Shown: piece by piece, positions 8,645 through 17,812 of the stretch
Layout: every line of letters begins with the position of its first letter
Position numbering within the stretch: the stretch's first letter is position 1
DNA from: Phenylobacterium deserti
GTDB taxonomy: Bacteria; Pseudomonadota; Alphaproteobacteria; Caulobacterales; Caulobacteraceae
Length of the DNA stretch: 64,000 nucleotides
Assembly: GCA_943332615.1 (NCBI GenBank)
Contig: CALQQB010000004.1
Span: 62,001 to 126,000, forward strand
Direction: 5' to 3'
The notes under the pieces: generated by a model
What the model was told of the DNA's origin: nothing
Seen by the model: the letters and a program-made list of their open reading frames with translations, nothing else
The model's database searches: none
Translations under genes and position numbers: made by a program

Positions 8645-10218
8645 TCGCCATGCGCCCTTCCATCCGCACGTCCGTCACGACATCCCTTGTGCTCGCCGCG
8701 CCCCTCGCGCTCGCGGCCTGCGTGGCCGGCCCGGACTACAGGGGACCGCCGTCGGTCGCGCCCCACGCGAGCGCGTCAGGGCAGTTCCACCGGGGGACTG
8801 CGGCCCTGGTGGTGGGCGCGCCGCCGCCCGCCCGATGGTGGGAAGCGCTGAATGATCCGATCCTGACCCGACTGATCGACCGGGCCCTGGCCCGGAGCCC
8901 CACACTCCACGAGGCCCAGGCGCGCGTCCGCGCCGCCCGGGCGCGTCTGGGCGAGGTTCGCAGCAGGGCCCTTCCGGTCGGTGGCGGGCGCGCCCTCGGC
9001 GTTGCCGCACGCGTTCCGACGGGCGCCCTGAGCAGCCTGTCGGGTCGCCCGGGCTCCGACAGCGGCGCCACCAGCGACATCGACCTCTACAGCGTCGGGT
9101 TCGACGCGTCGTGGGAACTCGACGTCTTCGGCGGCGTGCGACGCGGGGTGGAGGCCGCGAGCGCCCAGGCCGCAGCGCAGGCCGCTCAGGCCCAGGACGC
9201 GCAGGTCGAATTGGCCGCCGAGGTGGCGCAAGCCTACGTCAGTTTCCGCAATGCCCAGGCGCAACTGCGACTGGCCCAGGAGTCACATGCGCTACAGCGT
9301 CAGATTCTGGACCTGGTGAGCCAGCGCCGGGCGCGCGGGGCCGCCACGGACGGCGACGTAGAGCGGGTCCAGGCCGGTCTCGACCAGGCGGACGTCCAGA
9401 TGGCGCCGCTGCAGGGGCAGCTTGAGCAGATCGCAGATCGGATCGCGTTACTCACCGGGGGAGAGCCGGGCGCACGCGACGCGGAGCTCGCCGCGGCGGC
9501 GGCGGCCCCTATGCCACCGGCGGTGACGCCGGTGGGCGATCCGGCGGCCCTGTTGCGACGCCGGCCCGACATTCGCGCGGCTGAGCGGCGCCTCGCCGCC
9601 AGCCAGGCCCAGATCGGCCAGAACGTCGCGCAACTCTTTCCGAGTGTGACCCTGCTCGGGGACCTCGGATTCGTCTCCACCGGTCCGGGGCGGCTGCTCG
9701 GCGCCGACGCCTTCAGCGCCATCGGCGCCCCCTCCCTGTCCTGGCGGATTCTCAGCTATCCGCAGGTCCGCGCGCAGATCCGGGGGGCGATCGCGAGTCG
9801 CGACGCCGAAGCAGCGCGTTACGAGGCGACCGTCCTGGCCGCCCTGCGGGACGCAGAGGCCGCGCTCAGCCGCTTCGGCCACCAGCGCCAGAGCCTGGTC
9901 GCGCTCGTCCGCGTGGACGCCGCGGCGGGCCGCGCCGTCGCACTCGCGCAGGTCCGCTATCAAGGCGGGACGGGAAGCCTGATCGACGTCCTGCAGGCCG
10001 CGCGCCAACAGAACGAAATCCAGCGAAGCCTCGTCGAGAGCCAGGCGCAACTCACCAAGGATTATGTCGCTCTCCAGAAGAGCCTGGGGCTGGGGTGGGG
10101 TGAGACGACCGCGTCGCGGGGTCCCGACGAAGGTGGCAGGCCGATGACGCAACAACCGCCCCAGTTTACCACACAGGGAGCCCGTAGATGTCCCGAGACC
10201 AAAACCCGATGGTGCTGA
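8641..10218 (+). CDS. NodT-type outer-membrane efflux lipoprotein
   Basis: A TolC-like outer-membrane channel of up to 525 residues, anchored as a lipoprotein. The signal peptide ends in the lipobox LAAC at about residue 26, followed by VAGPDYRGP, typical of NodT proteins. Two repeated helical domains carry the usual motifs, for example DPAALLRRRPDIRAAERRLA and YQGGTGSLIDVLQA. It starts with GTG at 8641, overlapping the MFS stop (GTGA); an ATG at 8650 is possible. The ~35-residue tail after the conserved region is not typical and overlaps the next gene by 31 bases. Confidence 0.85.
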   Translation: MIAMRPSIRTSVTTSLVLAAPLALAACVAGPDYRGPPSVAPHASASGQFHRGTAALVVGAPPPARWWEALNDPILTRLIDRALARSPTLHEAQARVRAARARLGEVRSRALPVGGGRALGVAARVPTGALSSLSGRPGSDSGATSDIDLYSVGFDASWELDVFGGVRRGVEAASAQAAAQAAQAQDAQVELAAEVAQAYVSFRNAQAQLRLAQESHALQRQILDLVSQRRARGAATDGDVERVQAGLDQADVQMAPLQGQLEQIADRIALLTGGEPGARDAELAAAAAAPMPPAVTPVGDPAALLRRRPDIRAAERRLAASQAQIGQNVAQLFPSVTLLGDLGFVSTGPGRLLGADAFSAIGAPSLSWRILSYPQVRAQIRGAIASRDAEAARYEATVLAALRDAEAALSRFGHQRQSLVALVRVDAAAGRAVALAQVRYQGGTGSLIDVLQAARQQNEIQRSLVESQAQLTKDYVALQKSLGLGWGETTASRGPDEGGRPMTQQPPQFTTQGARRCPETKTRWC

Positions 10219-10901
10219 CCTTTCGGTGTCCGAAGGAACTGGAAGGCCTCATCCCGCCTCCCCTTCCGGCCGCCCGCGGCCTGCCTGGTTGGTTCAAGAC
10301 CATGCCCCAGACGGCGCTCAACCCGATCCTTGGCGCGGAGGATGATACGGTCAAGCGCTGTCCGCCCTTCATCGACGCCATGACCTCCGGCTTCCTGATC
10401 CCGCTGATCTGTGACGTTCAGGTGCAGAATGGCGAGTTCAGTTGGGACAACGACCTTCCACCGGCCGGAGTCGCCGGTTTCGAGCGGGCGCCGCTAGGCT
10501 TCCATCCCCCCAGCCAGGTTGCCGGCTCACCGTTGTTCGACCCGGACCGGTTCCTCATCAAGTTTCACAATCTCTGGACCATCGAGGCGCCGGCCGGCTA
10601 TTCGCTCCTGTTCGCGCACCCGGCCAATCGCTTCGACTTGCCTTTCACCACCCTGACCGGCGTGGTCGATTGCGACCGTTACCACGACGCCAGGATCAAT
10701 TTCCCGGCGCACTGGCACGACACGAGATTCAACGGCGTCCTGCCGAAGGGCACACCCGTCGCCCAGTGCATTCCAATCAAGCGGGAAACCTGGACCGCCG
10801 AACTCGCGGTCTTCACGGAAGAAGAGGCGACGGCCTCCCGCGATCTGGACGATCTGATCCGCCGCGAACGGGGCGTGTACCGCCGTCAGTTCCGGGCCTG
10901 A
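10188..10901 (+). CDS. Conserved hypothetical protein (possibly DUF6065-like)
   Basis: A 237-residue soluble protein with no signal peptide. It opens with LTFRCPKELEGLIPPPLPAA and PGWFKTMP, and contains NRFDLPFTTLTGVVDCDRYH and a CIPIKRETW stretch. The proline-rich CPxxLxxxxPxPxPA start and WxKxMP turn recall DUF6065-type proteins of unknown function; this is recollection, not a search. The gene begins inside the end of the outer-membrane lipoprotein gene, so it may be the last gene of the efflux operon. It converges with the TPR gene with a 16-base overlap. No function can be proposed. Confidence 0.7.
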   Translation: MSRDQNPMVLTFRCPKELEGLIPPPLPAARGLPGWFKTMPQTALNPILGAEDDTVKRCPPFIDAMTSGFLIPLICDVQVQNGEFSWDNDLPPAGVAGFERAPLGFHPPSQVAGSPLFDPDRFLIKFHNLWTIEAPAGYSLLFAHPANRFDLPFTTLTGVVDCDRYHDARINFPAHWHDTRFNGVLPKGTPVAQCIPIKRETWTAELAVFTEEEATASRDLDDLIRRERGVYRRQFRA

Positions 10902-11761
10902 ACGCGATCGGCGGCCTTCGCGACGCCAAGGAATTCCGCGGCGGCGCTGGGCCGCAGGAAGAGACGGCCATGCGATGTCGCCGCGAGCGCTGTCACAGCC
11001 AGTCCGGCCAATTGCGGCCCGCCGCGCGCCGCGATGCGCAAGGTCGCCTCCCCCGCGCTGCGCGCGCCCATTTCCAACAGGCACTTTCCGAGATCGATCC
11101 GTGTCGCCGCATCTTCGGGCCGCAGCGCGAGCGCTCGCCGAAAGAGATCGGCCGCGGCGGCGTGTTCGCCATCCGCGCCCATCACCCGGGCCAAGCCGAC
11201 TGTCGCGTCATGCCGCTCCGGCGCCTCCGCGAGCACCTGCAGGAACAGGCGGCGCGCCATATCGCGGTCGTGTCGCCTCAGGTGGAGAAATCCAAGCCCC
11301 ACGCGCAGGCCGATCCCGTCTGGGGCAAGCGCGAGGCCCTTTTCGAGCACCGCGATGCCCTCGTCGACGCGACCGATCTCGCCGAGCCGCTCGCCCAACT
11401 TGAGGAACGCCAACGGGAATGCGGGTCGCCGCGTGGTCGCCCGGCGCCACTGATCCAGCGCCTCGTCGCCTCGCCCGGCAGCGCCCAGGGCCATGGCCAG
11501 CAGGGTCTCTGTCCCCGGGTCAGGGCTGCGCCGCGCCGACCTCTGCAACAGGCCGATCGCCTCCGCGGACCGGTCCTGCAGCAGCAAGGCCTCGCCCAGT
11601 ACCTGCGCGGCCATGACATTGCCCCGGTTCGCCTTGAGCACGTCTGAGGCGAGACGTTCAGCGACCGCGGGCTGCTGCGCGCGCAGCGCGATAACCGCTT
11701 GGTCCAAGGTGTGGTTGACGGCGCTCGGGCGCGGGCGGGATGAAGGAAGACGCTTCGACAT
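10886..11761 (-). CDS. Tetratricopeptide repeat protein
   Basis: A 291-residue soluble protein made almost wholly of TPR helices from about residue 15 (LDQAVIALRAQQPAVAERLA, ALALRPEDAATRIDLGKCLL). TPR stacks bind partner proteins, and nothing here says which. The start at 11761 (MSKRLPSSRP) is preferred; the in-frame extension to 11917 is Arg-rich and looks non-coding. It converges with the hypothetical gene on the other strand, overlapping it by 16 bases at the 3' ends. It stands alone on its strand, divergent from the MarR gene at 11929. Confidence 0.8.
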   Translation of the reverse strand: MSKRLPSSRPRPSAVNHTLDQAVIALRAQQPAVAERLASDVLKANRGNVMAAQVLGEALLLQDRSAEAIGLLQRSARRSPDPGTETLLAMALGAAGRGDEALDQWRRATTRRPAFPLAFLKLGERLGEIGRVDEGIAVLEKGLALAPDGIGLRVGLGFLHLRRHDRDMARRLFLQVLAEAPERHDATVGLARVMGADGEHAAAADLFRRALALRPEDAATRIDLGKCLLEMGARSAGEATLRIAARGGPQLAGLAVTALAATSHGRLFLRPSAAAEFLGVAKAADRVQARN

Positions 11762-11928
11762 CGGTCTCGCCAACAATTGACCCGCCACGCGTATTCGACG
11801 CTTCGCGGACCCGACCCATCCGAACCCGGCCGTCCGTCCGTCCGCCCGACCGCCGCGGGTCGGTCGATCGGACTCGCTGGCCGCGCCGAGGTCCTTGGGC
11901 CAGGAACCGCCTCGCACTATTATGTTGT

Positions 11929-12366
11929 ATGGTACCTTATATCAATGTCGCCCGCGTGGCAGACGAGGCCACGCTGCTGGGCCGCCGCTGGCGTTCGCAA
12001 TTCGACGCCCGTCTGAGAACCGCCGGCCTCTCGCATGCGCGTTGGCGCGTGTTATCGGTCCTCTCCGAGGCGAGCGCGGGTCTGACCCAGCGCGAATTGG
12101 CCGACAGGCTCGGCGTTGGCGGCCCGACGGTCGTGCGCCACGTGGAACACCTGCAGCTTCGTGGATTGATCCAGCGTGGCCCCGCCACCGGTGACGGTCG
12201 GGCCAAATGTGTGCGGCTCACGCGGGCTGGCGAAGGCCTGATCAAGCAGATCGACGCCATCGCCGAAGGGCTCTCGGCAGATGTCGTCGGCGACGTGTCA
12301 GACGTGGACATGGAGAGCTGCCGGCGCACGCTGAAGATCCTGAGCGCGCACCTAGAACGGCGATAG
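11929..12366 (+). CDS. MarR family transcriptional regulator
   Basis: A 145-residue winged-helix regulator: a dimerisation helix (LLGRRWRSQFDARL), the recognition helix region LTQRELADRLGVGGPTVVRH and a wing around GPATGDGRAKCVRL. The likely start is the ATG at 11929; the reading frame continues upstream into low-complexity DNA. Its own start codon lies in an AT-rich patch with GGTACC at the centre of an imperfect palindrome (about 11924-11946), so autoregulation is plausible. It converges with the SRAP gene. Targets are not evident from context; neighbouring efflux genes already have their own regulators. Confidence 0.85.
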   Translation: MVPYINVARVADEATLLGRRWRSQFDARLRTAGLSHARWRVLSVLSEASAGLTQRELADRLGVGGPTVVRHVEHLQLRGLIQRGPATGDGRAKCVRLTRAGEGLIKQIDAIAEGLSADVVGDVSDVDMESCRRTLKILSAHLERR

Positions 12367-12385
12367 CGGGCCCAAAGCGCGCGCT

Positions 12386-13096
12386 TCACGCGCGGTCACG
12401 GTGCTCGGGCCGCGGCCGGACGACGAAGCCCCCGACCGGCTCGGGGTCCAGAAGCAGCGCCTTGCCCGGCCCGTCGAGCCGCAGCCAGTCCATCCCCTGC
12501 TCAAGGGTCAGCACGCGCGGCTGGCGGGAATTCAGGGGCCGGCCCGTGTCGGCCACCGGGGTCTCATAGGCCCGGCCCGGGCGGCCCGTGACGAAGGCGA
12601 AGCTCTCCAGCGGACCATCGTGGTCGCGGGGGTTGGAGATGTCCCAGAGCCCCGCGAAGTAGCGGACCTGCGCCGAATCGCGCCGCGCCCAGCTGACCTC
12701 CCAGCGGCGGAGGGGCTCGCCCTTGGCCCATCCGGGCGGCGCATCGTATTCGATGTAGCTGGTCACCGGGACCAGCGCGCGGCGGCGCACGTACGGCTGG
12801 CGGAAAGCGTCACGTGTGTCGATGGTTTCCAGCCGCCCATGGATGCAGCGGACCCTCCAATCGTCTACCCTGCCGCGGTGGAAGAAGGGCACCATCCACC
12901 AACGCAAGTGACTGGCGACCAGCCCCGCGGCGGGATGTTCGGGATCTTCCGCGCGCAGGACCGGCGCGCGTTCGGTCGGTCTGAACGGAGTGTTTGGGGG
13001 GCGGTTCGGCGGCCCATCCGTCCAGCGGACCGGTATCTTGAGGGCTCGCAGGAAAGCCACGTCGAACCTCGGCTCAAGATAGTATTCACGGCACAT
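12386..13096 (-). CDS. SRAP (YedK/HMCES-like) protein with swapped active-site residues
   Basis: A 236-residue SOS-response-associated peptidase-like protein. The family crosslinks covalently to abasic sites in single-stranded DNA through Cys2 and so shields them. Cys2 is present (MCREY) and Glu116 in SYIEYD fits the family YYEW glutamate. However, the usual N-x-R-x-E-T segment reads HGRLET (His86 in place of Asn), and the usual H-x-R-M-P segment reads NSRQP (Asn189 in place of His). The overall length, the WWMVP turn and the ALVPVTSYIEY strand fit SRAP. Either activity is altered or the two residues covary. It stands alone between convergent and opposite-strand genes. Confidence 0.8.
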   Translation of the reverse strand: MCREYYLEPRFDVAFLRALKIPVRWTDGPPNRPPNTPFRPTERAPVLRAEDPEHPAAGLVASHLRWWMVPFFHRGRVDDWRVRCIHGRLETIDTRDAFRQPYVRRRALVPVTSYIEYDAPPGWAKGEPLRRWEVSWARRDSAQVRYFAGLWDISNPRDHDGPLESFAFVTGRPGRAYETPVADTGRPLNSRQPRVLTLEQGMDWLRLDGPGKALLLDPEPVGGFVVRPRPEHRDRA

Positions 13097-13186
13097 GATT
13101 GGCGGTCCCGCTCGGCGCGCCGGGCCGATCGCCAGGCGATGAGCATCCGCGCCGCGAGCCGGCGCTGACAGGCCGCTTCGCCCGCA

Positions 13187-14635
13187 TCAGGACGTCCGCC
13201 AGTCGGCCGCCGTAGCGACGTAAAGCTGCACCAGGTCGATGTATCGTTGGCCCTGAATCTGGACCATGGCGCGACGGGCCCGACTGAGCGTGCGCTGCGC
13301 ATGGGCTACGTCGATGAGGGGGCCGCCGCCCAGGCGGTAGGCGGTCTCGGCGTCACGCAGCCCGGATTCCGCGGCCGCGTTAGCTTGCTTTAGACTCTCG
13401 ATGCCGTCCTGGTCGCTCGCCAGCGCCGCCAGGACGTCCGAGACCTGGACGAACGCGCGCGTCACGGTCTGCTGATAGCGGGACAGCGCGACCCTCGCCT
13501 CTGCCTCCGCCACTCTGCGTCTCGCTCTCAGTGTCCCGCCATCGAAGAGCGGCGCGGTGACGCCGGAAGCCAGGTTCCACCCGCTCGCGGAATAGCTGAA
13601 GAGGTTCTCCGGCTGGGTGGTGGTCTGTGTCAGGTCGGCGGAGAGCCGGATGTTGGGATACTGGTTGGCGACCGCGACGCCGATGGCGGCGGTGGCCGTG
13701 TGCAGGTCGGCCTCGGCCGCCAGAATGTCGGGTCGCCGGCGAACCAGGTCCGACGGCAGGCTGATCGGTACGGTCGCAGGCGATGCCAGCGCCGCGAGCT
13801 CGAAGTCCGGCGCGCGGTACGCGGCGGGCGACTTGCCGACCAGGAGGGCCATCTGGTGACGCGCGGCGGCCAGGGCGCGCTCCAGCGGCGGCAACAGCGC
13901 CTCGTCCTCCGCGAGCTGACCGACGCTGACCGACAACGCCGACCGGGCCTCACCCCCGGCGGCCTGCGCCTTCTGGATCATCCCGATGACCCGGCGGTCG
14001 GCGGCGACGATGCCGCGGACTTCGACGATCTCGGCGCGCAGGGCGGCGATCCGCATCGCCTGCAGCGCGACATTGCCGGAAAGAGCCAGGTAGGCGGCGT
14101 CGGCGCGGCGGGCTTCGGCGTCCACCCGGGCGGCGGCCGATTCCACGCGGCGGCGGCGACCGCCGAACAGGTCAAGGTCGTAGGAAACGGAGCCGCCGAC
14201 AGAGAACAGGCTCAGGGTCCGGCTAGGGAAGCCGGTGAAGCCAAACGATTCGGTGTTGATCCGTTGAGTCCGGGCGCCGCCTTTGGCATCGACCTGAGGG
14301 AACTCCCCGCCGCGTTCCGCCGCCAGCTGCGCCTGCGCCCGTTCCAGGGTCGCGGCCGCTTCGTCCGCACTGGGACTGTCCGCGAGCGCCTGGCGGATCG
14401 CCTGGTCGAGCTCGGGGGACTGGAAAGCCTGCCACCATGGACCCGCCACCCGTGCGTCCGGTGACAATTGCACCCGTGGGGCAGCGGGGTCTCCCGCCAT
14501 TGCGTACCCCTCGGCGGCCCGGCCGCGAGGCGCGTCCGGGGTGACGAAGTTCGGCCCGACGGTCGTGCAGGCGTTGAGCGCCAGGGTGGCGGCGGCGGCC
14601 GCAAGGGCCCGGTTGAGTCTAGTCGGCAGCGGCAT
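13187..14635 (-). CDS. NodT-type outer-membrane efflux lipoprotein
   Basis: A 482-residue TolC-like outer-membrane channel, third component of the second EmrAB cassette. The signal peptide ends in the lipobox LNAC (residues ~20-23) followed by TTVGPNF. The two structural repeats show LVRRRPDILAAEADLHTATA and YRLGGGPLIDVAHAQRTLSR. It overlaps the MFS gene by 17 bases, so it is translated in the same operon. It is clearly related to, but not a copy of, the channel at 8641. Confidence 0.88.
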   Translation of the reverse strand: MPLPTRLNRALAAAAATLALNACTTVGPNFVTPDAPRGRAAEGYAMAGDPAAPRVQLSPDARVAGPWWQAFQSPELDQAIRQALADSPSADEAAATLERAQAQLAAERGGEFPQVDAKGGARTQRINTESFGFTGFPSRTLSLFSVGGSVSYDLDLFGGRRRRVESAAARVDAEARRADAAYLALSGNVALQAMRIAALRAEIVEVRGIVAADRRVIGMIQKAQAAGGEARSALSVSVGQLAEDEALLPPLERALAAARHQMALLVGKSPAAYRAPDFELAALASPATVPISLPSDLVRRRPDILAAEADLHTATAAIGVAVANQYPNIRLSADLTQTTTQPENLFSYSASGWNLASGVTAPLFDGGTLRARRRVAEAEARVALSRYQQTVTRAFVQVSDVLAALASDQDGIESLKQANAAAESGLRDAETAYRLGGGPLIDVAHAQRTLSRARRAMVQIQGQRYIDLVQLYVATAADWRTS

Positions 14636-16145
14636 GGGTCGGCGCTCCGCCCGGCTGCCCCGGCTTGCGCAGGAACAGCAGCATGGGCATGCAAACGAGG
14701 GTGATGATCAGCATCAGCTTGAAGGAGTCGACGTAGGCGACCATCGTCGCCTGGCGCGTGATCTCGGCGTTGAGGGCCATGAGTCCTGCCGCGCCTTCGG
14801 GGTTGAAGATCGCCGGCAGGCCGTCGCGAATGACGGGGGCGCTGGGAACGATGTTGGCCGCCAGGGACTCGTGCATCCCCTGGGTGTTTTTCACCACCAG
14901 CGCCTGCATGATCGAGATCCCGACGCTTGATCCCAGGTTCCGCACCAGGGTGTTGACAGCCGATCCTTCCGCACGGAGCGCCGGCGACATGGTGGCGAAC
15001 GCCAGGGTGGACAGCGGAACGAAGATCATTCCGATCCCAAAGCCTTGAACGATACCGGTCACGACCAGCGGACCGCTGCCCATCGACAGGTCGAAATGCG
15101 ACATTTGCCAAAAGGCGGTGGCGCTGAGGGCAAGGCCCGAGAACAGCAGCAGCCGCGTGTCCATCCGTCCGATCAGCCGCCCGACGACCAGCATGCCAAT
15201 GAACGAACCGATGCCGCGTGGCATGCTGACGATGCCGGCCGTCAGCACCGGATAGCCCAGCAGCACCTGCATCAGCGGCGGGAGCAGGGCCATGGCGGAG
15301 TATAGCAGGATCCCGACGAAAAACCCGAAGACGCTGGCGACGACGAAGTTGCGATCCCGCAACAAATTGCGATCAAGGAAGGGATGGTCGGCTGTCATGG
15401 TGTGGATCGCGAACACCCACAGGCCAATCGCCGCGAGGATTGCTTCAGCCCAGACTTCCCGCGAGAGGAACCAGTCTTCACCCGGTCCGCGGTCCAGCAT
15501 CAGCTGGAATGATCCGATGAAGAGCGTGAGCATCCCGAAGCCCAGGAAATCGAAGGGCTTCGTCGCGGCGGGCTTGTCGCCGGTGATGAACACCCAGACG
15601 CCCACCAGGGACAGGATGCCAATGGGCAGGTTGATGTAGAAGCACCACCGCCAGGACAAGTACTCGGTCAGGTAACCGCCCACCGCCGGTCCCAGGATAG
15701 GCCCCAGGATGACCCCGGCCCCGAAGATGGCCATCGCCTGCCCGTGCTTCTCGCGGGGGTTGATGTCGAGCAGCACCGCCTGGGAAAGCGGCATCAGCGC
15801 CGCCCCGAACACCCCTTGCAGCAGGCGGAAGATCACCAGTTCCGGGAGGCTGGTGGCGATGCCGCAGAGCATCGAGGCAATCACAAACCCGGAGATCGAG
15901 ACCAGGAACAGGCGCTTGCGCCCCACCCGCCCGGCCACCCAGCCGGTCAGCGGGGTCATGATCGCGGCGGCGATGATATAGGACGTCAGCACCCAGCCGA
16001 TCTGCTCCGGCCCGGCCTGGACGCTGCCCTGGATGTGCGGCAGGGCCACGTTGGCGATGGTGCTGTCCAACGTGTTCATCGTTGTGGCCAGCATGATGGA
16101 GATGGTGATCGGCCATCTGTTCGCCGCGTCGCGCGCCTCGCTCAT
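14619..16145 (-). CDS. EmrB-like MFS drug exporter (DHA2, 14 TM)
   Basis: A 508-residue DHA2-family proton/drug antiporter. TM1 shows MLATTMNTLDSTIANVALPH, motif A appears around VAGRVGRKRLFL, and TM5 has the antiporter motif GAGVILGPILGPAVGGYL. The second half has the expected helices up to residue ~495. It starts 12 bases downstream of the emrA-like stop. The gene order on the minus strand is marR, emrA, emrB, nodT, the classic emrRAB layout with an added outer-membrane channel. Confidence 0.9.
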   Translation of the reverse strand: MSEARDAANRWPITISIMLATTMNTLDSTIANVALPHIQGSVQAGPEQIGWVLTSYIIAAAIMTPLTGWVAGRVGRKRLFLVSISGFVIASMLCGIATSLPELVIFRLLQGVFGAALMPLSQAVLLDINPREKHGQAMAIFGAGVILGPILGPAVGGYLTEYLSWRWCFYINLPIGILSLVGVWVFITGDKPAATKPFDFLGFGMLTLFIGSFQLMLDRGPGEDWFLSREVWAEAILAAIGLWVFAIHTMTADHPFLDRNLLRDRNFVVASVFGFFVGILLYSAMALLPPLMQVLLGYPVLTAGIVSMPRGIGSFIGMLVVGRLIGRMDTRLLLFSGLALSATAFWQMSHFDLSMGSGPLVVTGIVQGFGIGMIFVPLSTLAFATMSPALRAEGSAVNTLVRNLGSSVGISIMQALVVKNTQGMHESLAANIVPSAPVIRDGLPAIFNPEGAAGLMALNAEITRQATMVAYVDSFKLMLIITLVCMPMLLFLRKPGQPGGAPTHAAAD

Positions 16146-16157
16146 CGCGGCGCGGCC

Positions 16158-17240
16158 CTAGCCGACTCGGCCGGGCGCGCGCACGTCGACCTTGACCTTG
16201 GCCGACAACCCGGCCCGCGCGGCCATGCCGGGCGGCGTCCGGTCGAATTCGATACGCACCGGAAGGCGCTGCGTGACCTTGACCCAGTTGCCGGTGGCGT
16301 TCTGGGCGGGGAGCACGGAGAACGCTGCGCCCGTTCCTGGAGAAAAGCTCGCGACATGACCGCGGAGGCTGCGCTCCGGATAGGCATCGATGTCGATCTC
16401 GACAGGCTGCCCGATCTTCATTTTAGCGAGCTGGTCCTCCTTGAAGTTGGCCTCGATCCAGGGCTGTCCGGACAGCAGCCAGAAGGCCGTCTGAGACGCG
16501 TTGAGGTAGGTTCCGGGCGGCAGCTGCGTCACGCGGGCCACGACGCCGTCGGCGGGCGCAATGACGGTAGTGTAGGACACGTTGAGCTTCGCGCGCTCCA
16601 ACTGCGCCTGCGCCTGCATGACGGCCGGCGCGGCCGCGGGCGCCAGATTGGGATCGCCGCCGAGGCCGGCCAGCGCCTGGGCCGCGGCCTGCTCCGCGAC
16701 CGCCAGGCGCTCGCGCGCCTGCTGCACGGCGTGGTCGGCCTGGTCGGCCTGCTGCTGGGATGCGACGCCCGCGGCCGCCAACAGACGCTGGCGGGCCGCA
16801 TCGCGGATGGCATAGGCAAGGGCTTCGCGTGCGCCCTGAACGCTGGCCTGCTGCTGGCGATAGGCGGCGCGGGCGGCGTCCACCTGCAGGCCGATGTTGG
16901 CGACCTGGGCGGCGGCGGCCTGGGCGTTGGCCTGGTAGTCGCGCGCGTCCAGCCGGAACAGCACCTGGCCACGTCGCACGAACTGGTTCTCATGGACGTA
17001 GATCTCAACGACCCGTCCCGCGATCGAAGGGGCCACGGGGGCCTTGGCGATCTGGACGTATGCGTTGTCTGTGGACTCGTAGCGACCGCTGATCAGGACA
17101 AGATACCCAACGACCGCCAGGATGATCGCGGGTCCGACGATCATCAGCGGGACACGCCAGCGGCGCAGAACTGACCGCCGCCGCAAGGGACTCGCCGCGG
17201 GGGCGCCCTCGTCGATACGGGCCTCAACGGTATCCTTCAT
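16158..17240 (-). CDS. EmrA-like membrane fusion protein (HlyD family)
   Basis: A 360-residue adaptor with one N-terminal membrane anchor (~32-52, LMIVGPAIILAVVGYLVL), then ESTDNAYVQIAKAPVAPSIA, a coiled-coil hairpin with many Gln and Ala (~95-210), and the returning lipoyl and barrel domains (WIEANFKEDQLAKMKIGQP). The ATG at 17240 overlaps the MarR stop by four bases (ATGA). The longer frame to 17432 is the shadow of marR. It partners the MFS exporter just downstream. Confidence 0.88.
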   Translation of the reverse strand: MKDTVEARIDEGAPAASPLRRRSVLRRWRVPLMIVGPAIILAVVGYLVLISGRYESTDNAYVQIAKAPVAPSIAGRVVEIYVHENQFVRRGQVLFRLDARDYQANAQAAAAQVANIGLQVDAARAAYRQQQASVQGAREALAYAIRDAARQRLLAAAGVASQQQADQADHAVQQARERLAVAEQAAAQALAGLGGDPNLAPAAAPAVMQAQAQLERAKLNVSYTTVIAPADGVVARVTQLPPGTYLNASQTAFWLLSGQPWIEANFKEDQLAKMKIGQPVEIDIDAYPERSLRGHVASFSPGTGAAFSVLPAQNATGNWVKVTQRLPVRIEFDRTPPGMAARAGLSAKVKVDVRAPGRVG

Positions 17241-17761
17241 TCGGCGGCCTCGTCGTCGGGGGACTCGATGGTTATGTCCGTCAGGCGCGCGCGGAGGCAG
17301 CCAAGGGTCGCCTGCAACTGCGCGAGTTCCCCGTCGGACAGGTGGCCGAAGCATTCGGCCTGCAACTGGTCGGCGGCGGCGAACATCTCGGGGAGCAGGT
17401 CCCGCGACTTGCGCGTCAGTTGGACCCGCCACTTGCGGCGATCCGCGGCATCGGGCCGGCGCTCGACGTGGCCGCTATGCTCCAGCCGATCGACCGCCTC
17501 GCCGAGCGCGACGCGGGTGATGTGGAGGCGTTTGGCGAGTGAGGCCTGGGTCTGCCCATCGTCGCGCGAGAGGTAGGTGATGACCCGCCGGGTCGAACCC
17601 GTGAGCCCGACATTGCGCATCCGCTGATCGAACGCCAAGCGAAGCAGACGCGTCACCTCCGCCAGGGCGAAGCCCGTATCGAAGCTCGCATAGGCCCGCT
17701 CCCGGGCGGGATCGGGCGCGGCTGGGGCTTGAACACCGGGTGATTTTGGAGGCGTAGCCAT
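17237..17761 (-). CDS. MarR family regulator heading the second emr operon
   Basis: A 174-residue winged-helix regulator with the recognition segment TQASLAKRLHITRVALGEAV and the wing RRPDAADRRKWRVQLT. By analogy with EmrR it would repress its own operon and release DNA when bound by a hydrophobic toxicant. Its stop overlaps the emrA start, showing co-translation. The 51-base space to the divergent hydrolase gene (GTG at 17813) must contain its operator. It holds TGCACCTTGCA but no convincing long palindrome. Confidence 0.87.
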   Translation of the reverse strand: MATPPKSPGVQAPAAPDPARERAYASFDTGFALAEVTRLLRLAFDQRMRNVGLTGSTRRVITYLSRDDGQTQASLAKRLHITRVALGEAVDRLEHSGHVERRPDAADRRKWRVQLTRKSRDLLPEMFAAADQLQAECFGHLSDGELAQLQATLGCLRARLTDITIESPDDEAAE

Positions 17762-17812
17762 GCGATGTAATGCGCCTTATCATGATGCACCTTGCAGTGG
17801 AAGGATCAGCGC

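Noticed and set aside
17762-17812. Possible MarR operator in the marR-hydrolase divergent region.
   Set aside because: Only TGCACCTTGCA with 4-base arms was found, too short to call a site.
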